Below, piece after piece: positions 9,082-17,956 of a DNA stretch of 64,000 nucleotides. Within the stretch, counting starts at the first letter, position 1. Each line of letters starts with the position of its first letter. Location: assembly GCF_000164135.1 (NCBI RefSeq), contig NZ_GG770554.1, positions 939,696-1,003,695 on the forward strand, written 5' to 3'. The notes under the pieces are model-generated. The model was not told where the DNA came from. It saw nothing but the letters and a program-made list of their open reading frames with translations, and did no database searches. This stretch comes from Mycobacterium parascrofulaceum ATCC BAA-614. GTDB taxonomy: Bacteria > Actinomycetota > Actinomycetes > Mycobacteriales > Mycobacteriaceae. The position numbers and the translations under genes are program-made.

Positions 9082-9789
9082 ATGGCCGTGCAGGAGGGGC
9101 GAGCGGAAGGGCGCGCAGAAGCCGAGTCGACTCGCGCCGGCGACGCCAGATTCGGCGAACGACCCCTCGCCCAAACGGTCGCCGCCGCCGCCGCCATGCG
9201 GCGCCTGAGCTCACTGCTGCTGTCCCTCGAGCATCCGCATCCGACGGTCGACACGATGGTGGAGAAGTTCGGGGAGTGGGAGCGCGAACTGTCCGCCGCC
9301 GCGCCGGCGGACAACGCGCCACGCATTGGCGACCTCCCAGACGACCCCCGGCGCGTCTACCTCAACCACGCGACGGACATCGGCGCCTACAACCCGTGCT
9401 TTCCGGAGTATCGGTTCGATCACCTCGATGCCGACAACGCAACCGGGTGGGTCAACTTCCCACTGCCCTATGAGGGGCCGCCGGGACTGGTGCACGGCGG
9501 CTTTCTCGGCGTCTTCTTCGACTGCGTCATCCAGCACCACAATTGCGTCACGGGCCTTTCCGGCAAGACGCGCTCGCTCGTCGTGACGTTCCGCCGGCCG
9601 ACGCCCATCTCGACCGACCTGCGGTTCGACATCGTGCGTTCGCAGGTCGAACGCGGCATCGCGTCGACGGCACGGCTGCTGCTCGACGACGAGGTGCTGT
9701 GCACCGGCGAGGTGAACACGCTGGCCTCGCCGCCGGAAAGGCTGGCCGGGTTCCGATTCGGCAGGCGGCGAAAGGAGTCCGACACATGA
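9082..9789 (+). CDS. Hotdog-fold acyl-CoA thioesterase (PaaI-like)
   Basis: A 235-residue protein whose C-terminal half is a hotdog domain. GPPGLVHGGFLGVFFDCVIQ is the hotdog helix with HGG and the catalytic-type Asp, followed by the beta strands SLVVTFRRPTPIS and LDDEVLCTGE. The N-terminal 90 residues are charged and Ala-rich and look like an extra helical segment. It probably hydrolyses or proof-reads CoA esters in the cytoplasm, releasing CoA from dead-end intermediates (family knowledge). The ATG at 9082 follows AAAAGAGACGAG. The next gene overlaps its stop as ATGA. Confidence 0.82.
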   Translation: MAVQEGRAEGRAEAESTRAGDARFGERPLAQTVAAAAAMRRLSSLLLSLEHPHPTVDTMVEKFGEWERELSAAAPADNAPRIGDLPDDPRRVYLNHATDIGAYNPCFPEYRFDHLDADNATGWVNFPLPYEGPPGLVHGGFLGVFFDCVIQHHNCVTGLSGKTRSLVVTFRRPTPISTDLRFDIVRSQVERGIASTARLLLDDEVLCTGEVNTLASPPERLAGFRFGRRRKESDT

Positions 9790-10682
9790 CCGCCCCCCAC
9801 GCCCAGGATGACCGCGTGCTGTTCGAGGCCGACCACGACCGCCGCATCGCGACGATCACGCTGAACAATCCGGCGCAACGCAACTCCTATGACGCCGCGA
9901 TGCGCGAGGCGGTCGCCCGCTGCCTGGACCGGGTGGCCGAAGACGACGATCTCACGGTGGTGCTGTTGCGCGGTGCCGAGGGGGTCTTCTCGACCGGCGC
10001 CGACATGAACAACGCATATGGCTGGTACGGCGAGCGGGGTGAAACGGGCGGCGGTGCGCCGGCCAAGCGCCGACCCAGTCAGCGTCGGCGACTCACCGTG
10101 GACCGCAAGTCCTTTGGCTTCTACCACAACTTCATGGGCTTCCCCAAGGTCACCGTGGGTGAGATCGCCGGCTATGCGCTCGGCGGCGGCTTCGAAATGG
10201 CGCTGATGACAGACATCTCCGTGATCGCGCGCGACACCAAGATCGGGATGCCGGCGACCCGCTTCCTCGGGCCCGCGCTCGGCAGCCTGCACATGTTCTT
10301 CCACCGGCTCGGTCCGGTGCTGGCCCGCCGCCTGCTGCTGACCGGGGACATCATCGAGGCCGGCGAAGTCGAACACCTGGGAATCTTCACCGACACATGC
10401 GATTCCGCGGCCGTTGCGGCACGCGCGCGGTACTGGGCCGAGAAGGCGGCGAAGATGCCCGCCGACGGGGTCGTCATCGCCAAGGAAGCATTCCGTCTCG
10501 TCGAGCAGAGCCAGGCGTACCAGGGCGAGGAGGTCGCGAGCTATCTCTTCCACGCCTTCGGCACCAACCTGCAATTCGGCCCGGACGAGTTCAACTTCGT
10601 CAAGACCCGCGCACAGCACGGGACCAAGGAGGCGTTCCGGCTCCGCGACGAATACTTCAACGTGCCGGAACCCGAAGTGTGA
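9786..10682 (+). CDS. Enoyl-CoA hydratase/isomerase-family (crotonase) protein
   Basis: A 298-residue crotonase. IATITLNNPAQRNSYDAA opens the fold; FSTGADMNNAYGW is the oxyanion-hole segment; YALGGGFEMALMTD retains the first catalytic Glu, while the second acid position reads GMPATRFLGPALG (Thr). About 20 extra residues (AKRRPSQRRR region) form a basic insertion after the oxyanion segment. The ATG at 9786 overlaps the thioesterase stop, so the two are coupled. It converges with the TetR gene, 19 bases away. Confidence 0.88.
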   Translation: MTAPHAQDDRVLFEADHDRRIATITLNNPAQRNSYDAAMREAVARCLDRVAEDDDLTVVLLRGAEGVFSTGADMNNAYGWYGERGETGGGAPAKRRPSQRRRLTVDRKSFGFYHNFMGFPKVTVGEIAGYALGGGFEMALMTDISVIARDTKIGMPATRFLGPALGSLHMFFHRLGPVLARRLLLTGDIIEAGEVEHLGIFTDTCDSAAVAARARYWAEKAAKMPADGVVIAKEAFRLVEQSQAYQGEEVASYLFHAFGTNLQFGPDEFNFVKTRAQHGTKEAFRLRDEYFNVPEPEV

Positions 10683-10701
10683 CGGGCCGATTCGGCTGCG
10701 G

Positions 10702-11499
10702 TTAACGAGCGGCCGGCGCCTTGGTGCGCGCCCGCGAGGCGGGCGACTTGGCCGCCTTGCGTTGCCGCGACGGTGCCGCCTTGCCGCCCTTCGATCGCTT
10801 GCCCTCCTCGATCAACCAGCTGGCGTGGTCGAGGATGCAGCCGAGGCCGTATTCGAAGTTGGTCTCGTCCGGGGCACCGATCCGGTGGCCGATCCGGCTC
10901 ACCTGGGCGAGCAGGGGGGTCTTCTCGGGATCGATGGCGACGGCGTCCTCGATGGCGCGCGCGCCTTCGTCGGAGGATTGGTTCTTCTCGTACAGCCGTT
11001 GCAGCACCACCGATCCGCGGACGTGCACCGAAACCGCCGAGTACGTGTCGAACGCGTCCTCCGGCGACAGGCCGGCCTCGACCAGGTTGGCGATCGCCTT
11101 CTCCATCTCCTCGGCACCCAGGCGCGCCGCCTTCGGGCTGAGCGCGGCCCGAATCAGAATCAGGTCGCACAGAATGGGATTGCCCATGAACGTTTTACGC
11201 ATCAGGCGGGCATGGTTGCGTAAGGTCTCGCGCCAGTCGCTGGCTTCGACGTACGGCGTGGCGAAGACATATTTGCTCAATGCGCGGTCGGTCATCGCGT
11301 TGAGCAAATCGTCCTTCTTGCGGAAGTACCAGTAGATGCTGGTGACACCGACGCCGAGATGTTTGCCGAGCAGCGGCATACTCAAATTGTCGATGGATAC
11401 CTGCTCCGCGAGTTCGAATGCGCCACTGATGATGTCATCGGGATTGATGGATCCGCGTTCGCGCCGTTGACGCTTGTCGGCGGTAGCCTGCTTTGCCAC
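10702..11499 (-). CDS. TetR-family transcriptional regulator, candidate master repressor of the island
   Basis: A 265-residue TetR protein. The helix-turn-helix lies near residues 15-65 (IISGAFELAEQ, then LGKHLGVGVTSIYWYFRKKD). A long helical ligand domain follows, and the C-terminus is a Lys/Arg/Ala-rich tail (KGGKAAPSRQRKAAKSP) that could add unspecific DNA contact. The GTG at 11499 is chosen because GGAGG stands 8 bases upstream; ATG 11514 would have no ribosome site. Its own promoter holds the GATAGGTATTACAGTA box found at other promoters of the island, so autoregulation and regulon control are likely (inference). Confidence 0.88.
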   Translation of the reverse strand: MAKQATADKRQRRERGSINPDDIISGAFELAEQVSIDNLSMPLLGKHLGVGVTSIYWYFRKKDDLLNAMTDRALSKYVFATPYVEASDWRETLRNHARLMRKTFMGNPILCDLILIRAALSPKAARLGAEEMEKAIANLVEAGLSPEDAFDTYSAVSVHVRGSVVLQRLYEKNQSSDEGARAIEDAVAIDPEKTPLLAQVSRIGHRIGAPDETNFEYGLGCILDHASWLIEEGKRSKGGKAAPSRQRKAAKSPASRARTKAPAAR

Positions 11500-11623
11500 T
11501 AGGGGCACCTCCATCACGATGTATCCTGTGCGTGCGGTCCGAGAGCCGTTGCGACTCACCTGCGCAAGCTTAGCCGCGTCGCCGCTCGACGATGGCCGTC
11601 AGCCGGGCTTTTCTGCAGTTTTC

Positions 11624-11650
11624 CATCTGCTACTGTAATACCTATCGTAG
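11624..11650. promoter_or_regulatory. Putative operator, tetR/SDR divergent promoter
   Basis: On the minus strand the region reads CTACGATAGGTATTACAGTA followed by GCAGATG. It combines the TTACAGTA core shared with five other intergenic regions and a GATAGGTAT segment shared with 14131-14139. CTAC and GTAG at the two ends make an imperfect dyad. It lies between the divergent TetR and SDR genes. Confidence 0.6.
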
Positions 11651-11734
11651 GCTTTTTGGTAACACGGCTGGACGGGCGAAGATGACCGGGCAGAAGCCAT
11701 TCACTGAGTCTGCCGACGAGGCACGGGAATTGCC

Positions 11735-12532
11735 GTGGATCTAGGCCTGGCGGACGCCGCAACGGTGGTGGTCGGCGGTAGCCGCGGCATGGGTTTGGCC
11801 GCCGCCCGTTGCCTCGCCGACGAGGGTGCCCGTGTCGCGGTGGTCGGCCGCAGTCGTGACGCGCTCGACGCGGCCGTCGCGGACCTGACGGATCGCGGTA
11901 GCCCGGATGCGGTCGGGCTGGCCGCTGACATCGCCGACGCCCGACAGGTTGACGAGGCATTCGCCGACCTCGGCCGGCGCTGGGGCGGCGAACTGAATGT
12001 GCTCGTCAATACGGTCGGGCCCGGGGCGGCGGGCACCTTCGATGACCTGACCGACGAACAGTGGCGCCAAGCCGTCGAGGACGGCGTGCTGGGGATGGTG
12101 CGCTGCGTCCGCACGGCACTTCCGCTGCTGCGCAAGGCGCAATGGGCGCGCATCGTCAACTTTTCGGCGCACTCGACCCAGCGGCAGAGCGTCATGCTGC
12201 CCGCCTACACCGCGGCCAAGTCGATGCTGATGAGCGTCTCGAAGAACCTCTCGTTGCTGTTGGCCAAGGATGAGATCTTGGTCAACGTGGTGTCGCCGGG
12301 CAGCATCGCCTCCGAGTCGCTGGTCGGTTGGGCGAAGTCGGTGGGTGTCGACGGCGGCGACCCCTACGCGCTAATGGACGCCATTGCCAAGCACTTCGGC
12401 CACCCGGCACACATGCCGCGCGCCGGGTTGCCGGAGGAGATCGGGCCGGTGGTCGCGTTCCTCGCGTCGAGGCGCAACTCCTACATGACGGGGGCCAACA
12501 TCAACGTCGATGGCGGTTCGGACTTCACCTGA
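11735..12532 (+). CDS. Short-chain dehydrogenase/reductase
   Basis: A 265-residue NAD(P)-dependent SDR. The cofactor loop is VVGGSRGMGLAAA near residues 11-23. NTVGPGA replaces the usual NNAG, the active-site Tyr/Lys pair is YTAAKSML with Ser in NFSAHS, and the C-terminal SYMTGANINVDGGSDFT closes the fold. It probably oxidises a hydroxyacyl-CoA or ring alcohol. The start is the GTG at 11735; no better ATG exists in frame. It is the first full-size gene of a rightward run and is read divergently from the TetR gene. Confidence 0.9.
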   Translation: MDLGLADAATVVVGGSRGMGLAAARCLADEGARVAVVGRSRDALDAAVADLTDRGSPDAVGLAADIADARQVDEAFADLGRRWGGELNVLVNTVGPGAAGTFDDLTDEQWRQAVEDGVLGMVRCVRTALPLLRKAQWARIVNFSAHSTQRQSVMLPAYTAAKSMLMSVSKNLSLLLAKDEILVNVVSPGSIASESLVGWAKSVGVDGGDPYALMDAIAKHFGHPAHMPRAGLPEEIGPVVAFLASRRNSYMTGANINVDGGSDFT

Positions 12533-12577
12533 CCGCGGCGAAACGAAGAGAGCTCGGCTGAGGAGAAGGGGTCGATT

Positions 12578-13585
12578 ATGGCGACGGCGAGCGAGGCGCG
12601 CGCCTGGGCGCGCGGGGCACTGCGGGGAATCGGCGACTCCCTCTACACGCCGTTCTGCGGGCGCGACGGCGACGACATCGACTGGGAGGCGTACCGGACG
12701 CTGGTCCGCTACTGCGTGGGCGAACTAGGGCACCCGATGCTGTGGTGCACCAGCGGCCTCTCCGAATTCTGGTCGCTGACCCTGGACGAGCGAAAACGCT
12801 TGCTGGAGGTGGCGATTGAGGAGGGTCGCGCCGCCAACCCGGACGTGGTGGTGCAGGCGTGCACGGCGGCGATCACGGCGAAGGACTGCCTGGATCTGAC
12901 GCTGCACGCCCAGGAGGCCGGCGCCGACATCGCCTACATCCAGACGCCGATGATGGAGGTGCACGGCGGCGAAGGGGTGCTGCGGTTCTTCAGATACATC
13001 GCGTCGCGAACGGACATCGCCCTGGGCATGTTCAACTCGCCGTCGTCGGGCTACGTGTTGACCGCAGCCGAAAGCGCGCGGATCTACGACGAGGTGCCCG
13101 CGGTGTGCGCCACCAAGGAGGGCGCCTTCCGGCCGGCGAGCAGCCGGATGCTGCATCAACTCGCGCCCGGCCTCGTGCTCTGGGAGTGCGACAAGACCGT
13201 GTACCGCGCGGGATGGCTGCGCGACGGGATCGTCTGCCCGGCACAGCTCGGCACCGCCGGGTACCTGTTCGAGACCCCACAGCGGCGATTGTTCTCCCAA
13301 TACTGGGATTTGGTGCAAAACGACAAGCTGCTCGAGGCGATGGACTTCGGCCGTGAATCGGGCCTGGACCAGTTCGATCTCGACGTCGGCTCCTGGTGGA
13401 CCTGTTACCCGGGCCGGCCGGACTACTTCACGCACTGGGGCGGGGCGTTCAAATACGCCGCGTCGCTGCTGGGCTTGCCGATAGGCGCCTATCCGCATTC
13501 CCGGCCTCCGCAAGCCGAGCTACCGCCCGCGGCGAAGTCCCAGATCAAGGAGGCGTACCTCCGCCTGGGTCTCATCGACGCATAG
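12578..13585 (+). CDS. DapA/NAL-family class I aldolase or hydratase
   Basis: A 335-residue (beta/alpha)8 protein related to dihydrodipicolinate synthase and N-acetylneuraminate lyase. DSLYTPFCGRDGDDIDW is the N-terminal motif, MFNSPSSGY occupies the region of the active-site Tyr loop, and VCATKEGAF carries the Schiff-base Lys. In this setting a retro-aldol or hydratase-aldolase step on a degradation intermediate is more likely than lysine synthesis, since relatives such as hydratase-aldolases act in aromatic breakdown (inference). GAGGAGAAGGGG precedes the ATG. A strong terminator follows. Confidence 0.82.
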   Translation: MATASEARAWARGALRGIGDSLYTPFCGRDGDDIDWEAYRTLVRYCVGELGHPMLWCTSGLSEFWSLTLDERKRLLEVAIEEGRAANPDVVVQACTAAITAKDCLDLTLHAQEAGADIAYIQTPMMEVHGGEGVLRFFRYIASRTDIALGMFNSPSSGYVLTAAESARIYDEVPAVCATKEGAFRPASSRMLHQLAPGLVLWECDKTVYRAGWLRDGIVCPAQLGTAGYLFETPQRRLFSQYWDLVQNDKLLEAMDFGRESGLDQFDLDVGSWWTCYPGRPDYFTHWGGAFKYAASLLGLPIGAYPHSRPPQAELPPAAKSQIKEAYLRLGLIDA

Positions 13586-13627
13586 CGGACCCGAACCGAC
13601 TGCGCCGCAGCCGCACTCATAAGCAAG

Positions 13628-13654
13628 GGCCCGGTCACCCAAGGTGACCGGGCC
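13628..13654. terminator. Bidirectional rho-independent-type hairpin
   Basis: A perfect 12-bp inverted repeat (GGCCCGGTCACC, loop CAA, then its complement) lies between the converging DapA-like and CsbD-like genes. There is no long U tract, as is common in mycobacteria. Confidence 0.8.
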
Positions 13655-13671
13655 GCAAGCTGTCTGCCGTA

Positions 13672-13908
13672 TTACTGCTCGGCCTTTTCGCGCGCCTCGG
13701 CGGCTTTGGCCTTACCGCGGGCCTTTTCGGCCGCGGCTTCCTTCTTCGCCGCGCTGCGCTGCGCGTCGGCCTTGTCCTGCTGCGCCTGGCCCTCGTTGAC
13801 CAGATCGTTGCGTCCGATCACCGTGCCGAGGATCTCCTTGGCCTTGCCGAACACGGCCTCGACGATGCCCTGGATCGCCTGGACCGGTCCGCTCTTGATG
13901 TCAACCAT
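13672..13908 (-). CDS. CsbD-like small stress protein
   Basis: A 78-residue, highly charged protein. The N-terminal half (VEAVFGKAKEILGTVIGRND, then EGQAQQDKADAQ) resembles the CsbD pattern of short amphipathic repeats; the C-terminus is a Lys/Ala/Glu helix. CsbD proteins are typically general-stress genes under sigma-B/F type control; the molecular role is unknown. The ATG at 13908 follows AGGGAGGGG. The frame extends to 14220 upstream, but that part lacks CsbD features. It is unrelated to the catabolic genes and sits between two of their operons. Confidence 0.8.
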   Translation of the reverse strand: MVDIKSGPVQAIQGIVEAVFGKAKEILGTVIGRNDLVNEGQAQQDKADAQRSAAKKEAAAEKARGKAKAAEAREKAEQ

Positions 13909-14130
13909 CGCGTTTCCCCTCCCTCTTCGTGGGTATCTGAGACTGTTTTCCCGATTCGGCCGTCGGGGGAAACCTGATCGGACGTGTTGCTCGCCACACC
14001 CGCAAAGACGGGCCCCGGCCGACTCGTCCGCGCCCCCCGGGCGGGATCCGACCGTGCGGATCGCTGAGGCGAAATTCGCTGCTCGCCGGGGGTTCGCACG
14101 GGCGTGGCGGCGGTTGTGGAAAACGGTACC

Positions 14131-14152
14131 GATAGGTATACAGTATGCGTAC
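14131..14152. promoter_or_regulatory. Putative operator upstream of crotonase-amidohydrolase-FadE operon
   Basis: GATAGGTAT at 14131-14139 overlaps ATACAGTATGCGTAC at 14138-14152. The same GATAGGTAT plus ACAGTA arrangement occurs on the minus strand at 11630-11646. It sits 49 bases before the ATG at 14201, in a position to control the rightward operon that runs to 21043. Confidence 0.55.
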
Positions 14153-14200
14153 AAAACATCGCGCGATCCGGTGCACAATCGTGAGGAGGGACCGGGGGAG

Positions 14201-15043
14201 ATGTCCGGCAGCGACGGCACTTCCGACGACGCGGTGCTCTACGAGGTCACCGGGAGCGGGGTCGCGATTCTGACCTTCAACCGCCCGGACCGCCTCAACG
14301 CCTGGGGCCCGGACATCGCCGCCGGGTTCTACTCCGCGATCGACCGCGCCGAACAAGACCCGGCCGTCCGGGCGGTCGTGCTGACCGGCCGTGGCAAGGG
14401 CTTCTGCGCCGGTGCGTACCTCGGCGCGCCCGATTCCGCACCCAGCTTCGGCGACACCATGGAGAAGGCGAGTCAGACCAACCTCGCCGACCTGGTCGGG
14501 GAGCGCCCGCCACATTTCGTGACCACGTTGCGCAAGCCCGTCATCGCGGCCATCAACGGAGCCTGCGTCGGTATCGGCCTGACGCAGGCGCTGATGTGCG
14601 ACGTCCGATTCGCCGCCGGGGGCGCCAAGTTCGCCGCGGTATTCGCCCGCCGCGGACTGATCGCGGAATTCGGGATCTCCTGGATACTGCCCCGCCTCAC
14701 CACGTGGGGCGTCGCCCTCGATCTGCTGTTGAGTGGCCGCACCTTCCTCGCGGAAGAGGCGGCCGAGCTCGGCCTCGTCAAGGAAGTGGTCGCACCCGAG
14801 GATCTGATGACGCGCGCGCTGGACTACGCGGAGGACATCGCCCGCAACTGTTCACCAGCGTCCATGGAAGTGATCAAGAGGCAGGTGTACGGCGACGCCA
14901 CCCGCGACGTCGTCGACGCCACGTCACGCGCGGAGGTCCTGCTGCACGAGGCGATGCCGCGGCCGGACGTCATCGAAGGCATCACCAGCTTCCTCGAGAA
15001 GCGCCCCCCGCAGTTTCCCTCGCTCAACTCGACCGACGCTTAG
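14201..15043 (+). CDS. Enoyl-CoA hydratase/isomerase-family (crotonase) protein
   Basis: A 280-residue crotonase. VAILTFNRPDRLNAWGPD opens the fold, FCAGAYLGAPD is the oxyanion segment (Tyr where Asp is frequent), and FGISWILPRLTTWG is the second active-site region. The first catalytic Glu position reads VGIGLTQAL (Thr). The ATG at 14201 is preceded by GAGGAGGGACCGGGGGAG; an in-frame GTG ten codons earlier is less likely. It heads the operon containing two amidohydrolases, a synthetase and the FadE pair, spaced by a few bases or overlapping. Confidence 0.88.
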   Translation: MSGSDGTSDDAVLYEVTGSGVAILTFNRPDRLNAWGPDIAAGFYSAIDRAEQDPAVRAVVLTGRGKGFCAGAYLGAPDSAPSFGDTMEKASQTNLADLVGERPPHFVTTLRKPVIAAINGACVGIGLTQALMCDVRFAAGGAKFAAVFARRGLIAEFGISWILPRLTTWGVALDLLLSGRTFLAEEAAELGLVKEVVAPEDLMTRALDYAEDIARNCSPASMEVIKRQVYGDATRDVVDATSRAEVLLHEAMPRPDVIEGITSFLEKRPPQFPSLNSTDA

Positions 15044-15076
15044 TGTTCGCCGGTGAGGCCGGAAAGGATGATCATC

Positions 15077-16279
15077 ATGGCCAATTTGGGTTACCAGGCG
15101 ATCGACGTCGACAACCACTATTACGAGCCGCTGGACGCCTTCACCCGGCACCTGGACAAAAAGTTCAAGCGCCGCGGCGTGCAGATGCTCAGCGACGGCA
15201 AGCGCACCTGGGCGGTGATCGGCGACCGGGTCAACCACTTCATCCCCAATCCGACGTTCGATCCGATCATCGTGCCCGGTTGCCTCGACCTGTTGTTCCG
15301 CGGCGAGATTCCCGAAGGCGTCGACCCGGCGTCGCTGATGAAGGTCGAGCGGCTCGCCAGCCACCCCGAGTACCAGAACCGGGATGCGCGGATCGCGGTG
15401 ATGGACACCCAGGACATCGAGACGGTGTTCATGCTGCCGACCTTCGCGTGCGGCGTCGAGGAGGCGCTCAAGCACGATATCGAGGCGACGATGGCGTCGC
15501 TGCACGCATTCAACCTGTGGCTCGACGAGGACTGGGGATTCGACCGGCCGGACCACAGAATCATTGCGGCACCGATCATTTCGCTGGCCGATCCGGCCAA
15601 GGCCCTCGAAGAGGTGGACTTCGTGCTCGCGCGGGGAGCCAGGCTGGTGCTGGTGCGGCCGGCGCCGGTGCCGGGCGTCGTCAAGCCGAGATCGCTGGGC
15701 GATCCCAGCCATGATCCGGTGTGGGCCCGGCTCGCCGAGGCGAGCGTTCCGGTGGGCTTCCACCTCAGCGACAGCGGCTATCTGCACATCGCGGCGCAGT
15801 GGGGCGGCAAGGCGACCTTCGAGGGGTTCGGCGAGAAGGACCCCCTCGATCAGGTCCTCCTCGACGACCGCGCCATCCACGACACGATGGCCTCGATGAT
15901 CGTGCACGGTGTGTTCACCCGTCATCCCCAACTTCGGGCGGTCAGCATCGAGAACGGGTCATACTTCGTGCATCGGTTGATCAAGCGACTCAAGAAGGTG
16001 GCCAACAATTACCCGCGGCATTTCCCCGAGGATCCGGTGGAGCAGTTGCGCAACAACGTGTGGATCGCCCCCTACTACGAGGACGATCTGCCCGAGCTGG
16101 CCGACGTCATCGGCGTCGACAAGATCCTGTTCGGATCCGATTGGCCGCACGGCGAGGGTCTCGAGTCGCCGGTGTCGTTTACCGAGGAGCTCAACGGATT
16201 CAGTGCATCCGACATCCGAAAAGTCATGCGCGACAACGCCCTCGATCTCCTCGGCGTTCCGGTCGCATCGGCCGTCTAG
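15077..16279 (+). CDS. Amidohydrolase-2 family metal-dependent hydrolase/decarboxylase
   Basis: A 400-residue TIM-barrel protein of the family that includes ACMSD-type decarboxylases. Metal-site motifs are present: IDVDNHYYEP at the N-terminus, VGFHLSDSG in the middle, and FGSDWPHGEG with the C-terminal Asp. Family members hydrolyse C-N or C-C bonds or decarboxylate; the reaction here is unknown. The start is set at ATG 15077, 9 bases after GGAAAGG; ATG 15068 and GTG 15053 are alternatives. It is the largest of four amidohydrolase-2 genes in the window. Confidence 0.87.
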   Translation: MANLGYQAIDVDNHYYEPLDAFTRHLDKKFKRRGVQMLSDGKRTWAVIGDRVNHFIPNPTFDPIIVPGCLDLLFRGEIPEGVDPASLMKVERLASHPEYQNRDARIAVMDTQDIETVFMLPTFACGVEEALKHDIEATMASLHAFNLWLDEDWGFDRPDHRIIAAPIISLADPAKALEEVDFVLARGARLVLVRPAPVPGVVKPRSLGDPSHDPVWARLAEASVPVGFHLSDSGYLHIAAQWGGKATFEGFGEKDPLDQVLLDDRAIHDTMASMIVHGVFTRHPQLRAVSIENGSYFVHRLIKRLKKVANNYPRHFPEDPVEQLRNNVWIAPYYEDDLPELADVIGVDKILFGSDWPHGEGLESPVSFTEELNGFSASDIRKVMRDNALDLLGVPVASAV

Positions 16280-16288
16280 CCGCGCGCT

Positions 16289-17956
16289 ATGAGTGAATGG
16301 ACCGTGGGCGCCGTGCTGGACGCCATCGCCGATGTCGTGCCCGACCGCCTGATGACGGTGTGTGCCCATCGCAAGAGCACGTTCGCCGAATCCGCCCGTC
16401 GCACCAACCGCCTGGCGAACTACCTCGACGGCAAGGGTTTCGGCGTTTACGCGGCGCGCGAGGCGTTGCAGCGCTGGGAATGCGGCCAGGACCGCATCGC
16501 GCTCCTGATGTACAACGACCTGTATCCGGACATGGTGATCGGATGCCTCAAGGCGCGCACCGTCCCGGTGAACGTGAACCACCACTACTCGCCCCGCGAG
16601 ATCCGCGACCTGCTCGACTACGTCCGACCCCGGGGAATCATCTATCACCGTTCGCTCGGCGCCCGCTTCGCCGACGTACTGCCCCCGGCCGGCACCGAAT
16701 TGCTGATCTCCATCGACGACGGCAGCGCCGCTCCCGAACTGCCCAACGCGGTCTCGCTCGACGATGCCCTGGCGACCGCCGGCCCGGACCGCGAGGACGC
16801 GGGGTCGCCGGACGACCTCATCATGATGTGCACCGGCGGCACGACGGGACGCCCCAAGGGCGTCCTGTGGCGACAGAGCGACATGTACGTGTCGTCCATG
16901 GTGGGCGCCGACCACGCGAGCGCCGCCGAGATCCACGCCAAGGTCTCCGGCGGTGGACAGCCGTGGTTCGCCGTCTCCCCGCTGATGCACGCCGCCGGGA
17001 TGTGGACGGCGTTCTCCGCGCTCTGCGCCGGCCTGCCCGTGGTGCTCTACGACGACCGCAACAAGCTGGACGTACGGTCGGTGTGGGAAACCGCCGAGCG
17101 TGAGAAGGTCGGGATGATGACCATGGTGGGTGACGCGTACGCCGGGCCGTTGATCGCCGAACTGCGCACGCGATCCTACGACCTCTCCTCGCTGCACGCG
17201 ATCGGCACGGGTGGGGCCGCGACGAACGCGAAACACAAACGCGCACTGATGGAATGCCTGCCCCACATCACCATCATCGAGGGCTACGGCTCTTCGGAGA
17301 GCGGCAACATGGCGTTCGGGCACAGCCGCGAAGGCAATGCCAGCGACACCTTTCAACCCAGGGACGGGGCCAGCGTGGTGTCGGCCGACCGCAGCCGGTT
17401 CCTGCGGCCCGGCGAGCCGGAGGTCGGCTGGGCTGCCCGCACGGGCCGGATTCCGCTCGGCTACTTCGGCGACGCGGAAGCCACCGAGCGAACCTTCCCG
17501 GAGATCGAGGGGCGGCGGGCGGTGATCCCCGGCGACCGGGCGTCGCTGGAACGCGACGGCACGATCCGCCTGCTGGGCCGCGACTCGCTGGTGGTGAACA
17601 CCGGTGGCGAGAAGGTCTTCGTCGAAGAGGTCGAGGAGGTGCTGCGCGCACAGCCGGGCGTCGTCGACGCCCTGGTCGTCGGGCGGCCAAGCGAGCGATG
17701 GGGAGAGGAAGTCGTCGCGCTCGTCGCGACCGACCCCGACGCGCACGTCAGCCGCGACGCCCTCCACCACGCGTGCACGACACAACTGGCGCATTTCAAG
17801 GCGCCCAAGGCCTTCCTCTTCGTCGAGCGGATCGAACGCCTCGGCAACGGCAAGCCCAACTACCGGTGGGCCAGAGAACAAGCCGGCCAACAGGTTCCGG
17901 CGATCGAGCTGGTCCCGTCCGACCCGCAAGGAAGCCATGACCAGCAAAGCGATTGA
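16289..17956 (+). CDS. Acyl-CoA synthetase, FadD19-like
   Basis: A 555-residue adenylate-forming ligase. P-loop MMCTGGTTGRPKGVLWRQ, with LWRQ typical of mycobacterial sterol-type FadD proteins; GYGSSESGN in the middle; GNGKPNYRWA with the catalytic Lys near the C-terminus. Likely substrates are bulky or branched acids such as isoprenoid or steroid side chains (family-based inference). The gene closely resembles the one at 27650-29302 in layout and motifs. Its last 20 bases overlap the next amidohydrolase gene. Confidence 0.92.
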   Translation: MSEWTVGAVLDAIADVVPDRLMTVCAHRKSTFAESARRTNRLANYLDGKGFGVYAAREALQRWECGQDRIALLMYNDLYPDMVIGCLKARTVPVNVNHHYSPREIRDLLDYVRPRGIIYHRSLGARFADVLPPAGTELLISIDDGSAAPELPNAVSLDDALATAGPDREDAGSPDDLIMMCTGGTTGRPKGVLWRQSDMYVSSMVGADHASAAEIHAKVSGGGQPWFAVSPLMHAAGMWTAFSALCAGLPVVLYDDRNKLDVRSVWETAEREKVGMMTMVGDAYAGPLIAELRTRSYDLSSLHAIGTGGAATNAKHKRALMECLPHITIIEGYGSSESGNMAFGHSREGNASDTFQPRDGASVVSADRSRFLRPGEPEVGWAARTGRIPLGYFGDAEATERTFPEIEGRRAVIPGDRASLERDGTIRLLGRDSLVVNTGGEKVFVEEVEEVLRAQPGVVDALVVGRPSERWGEEVVALVATDPDAHVSRDALHHACTTQLAHFKAPKAFLFVERIERLGNGKPNYRWAREQAGQQVPAIELVPSDPQGSHDQQSD

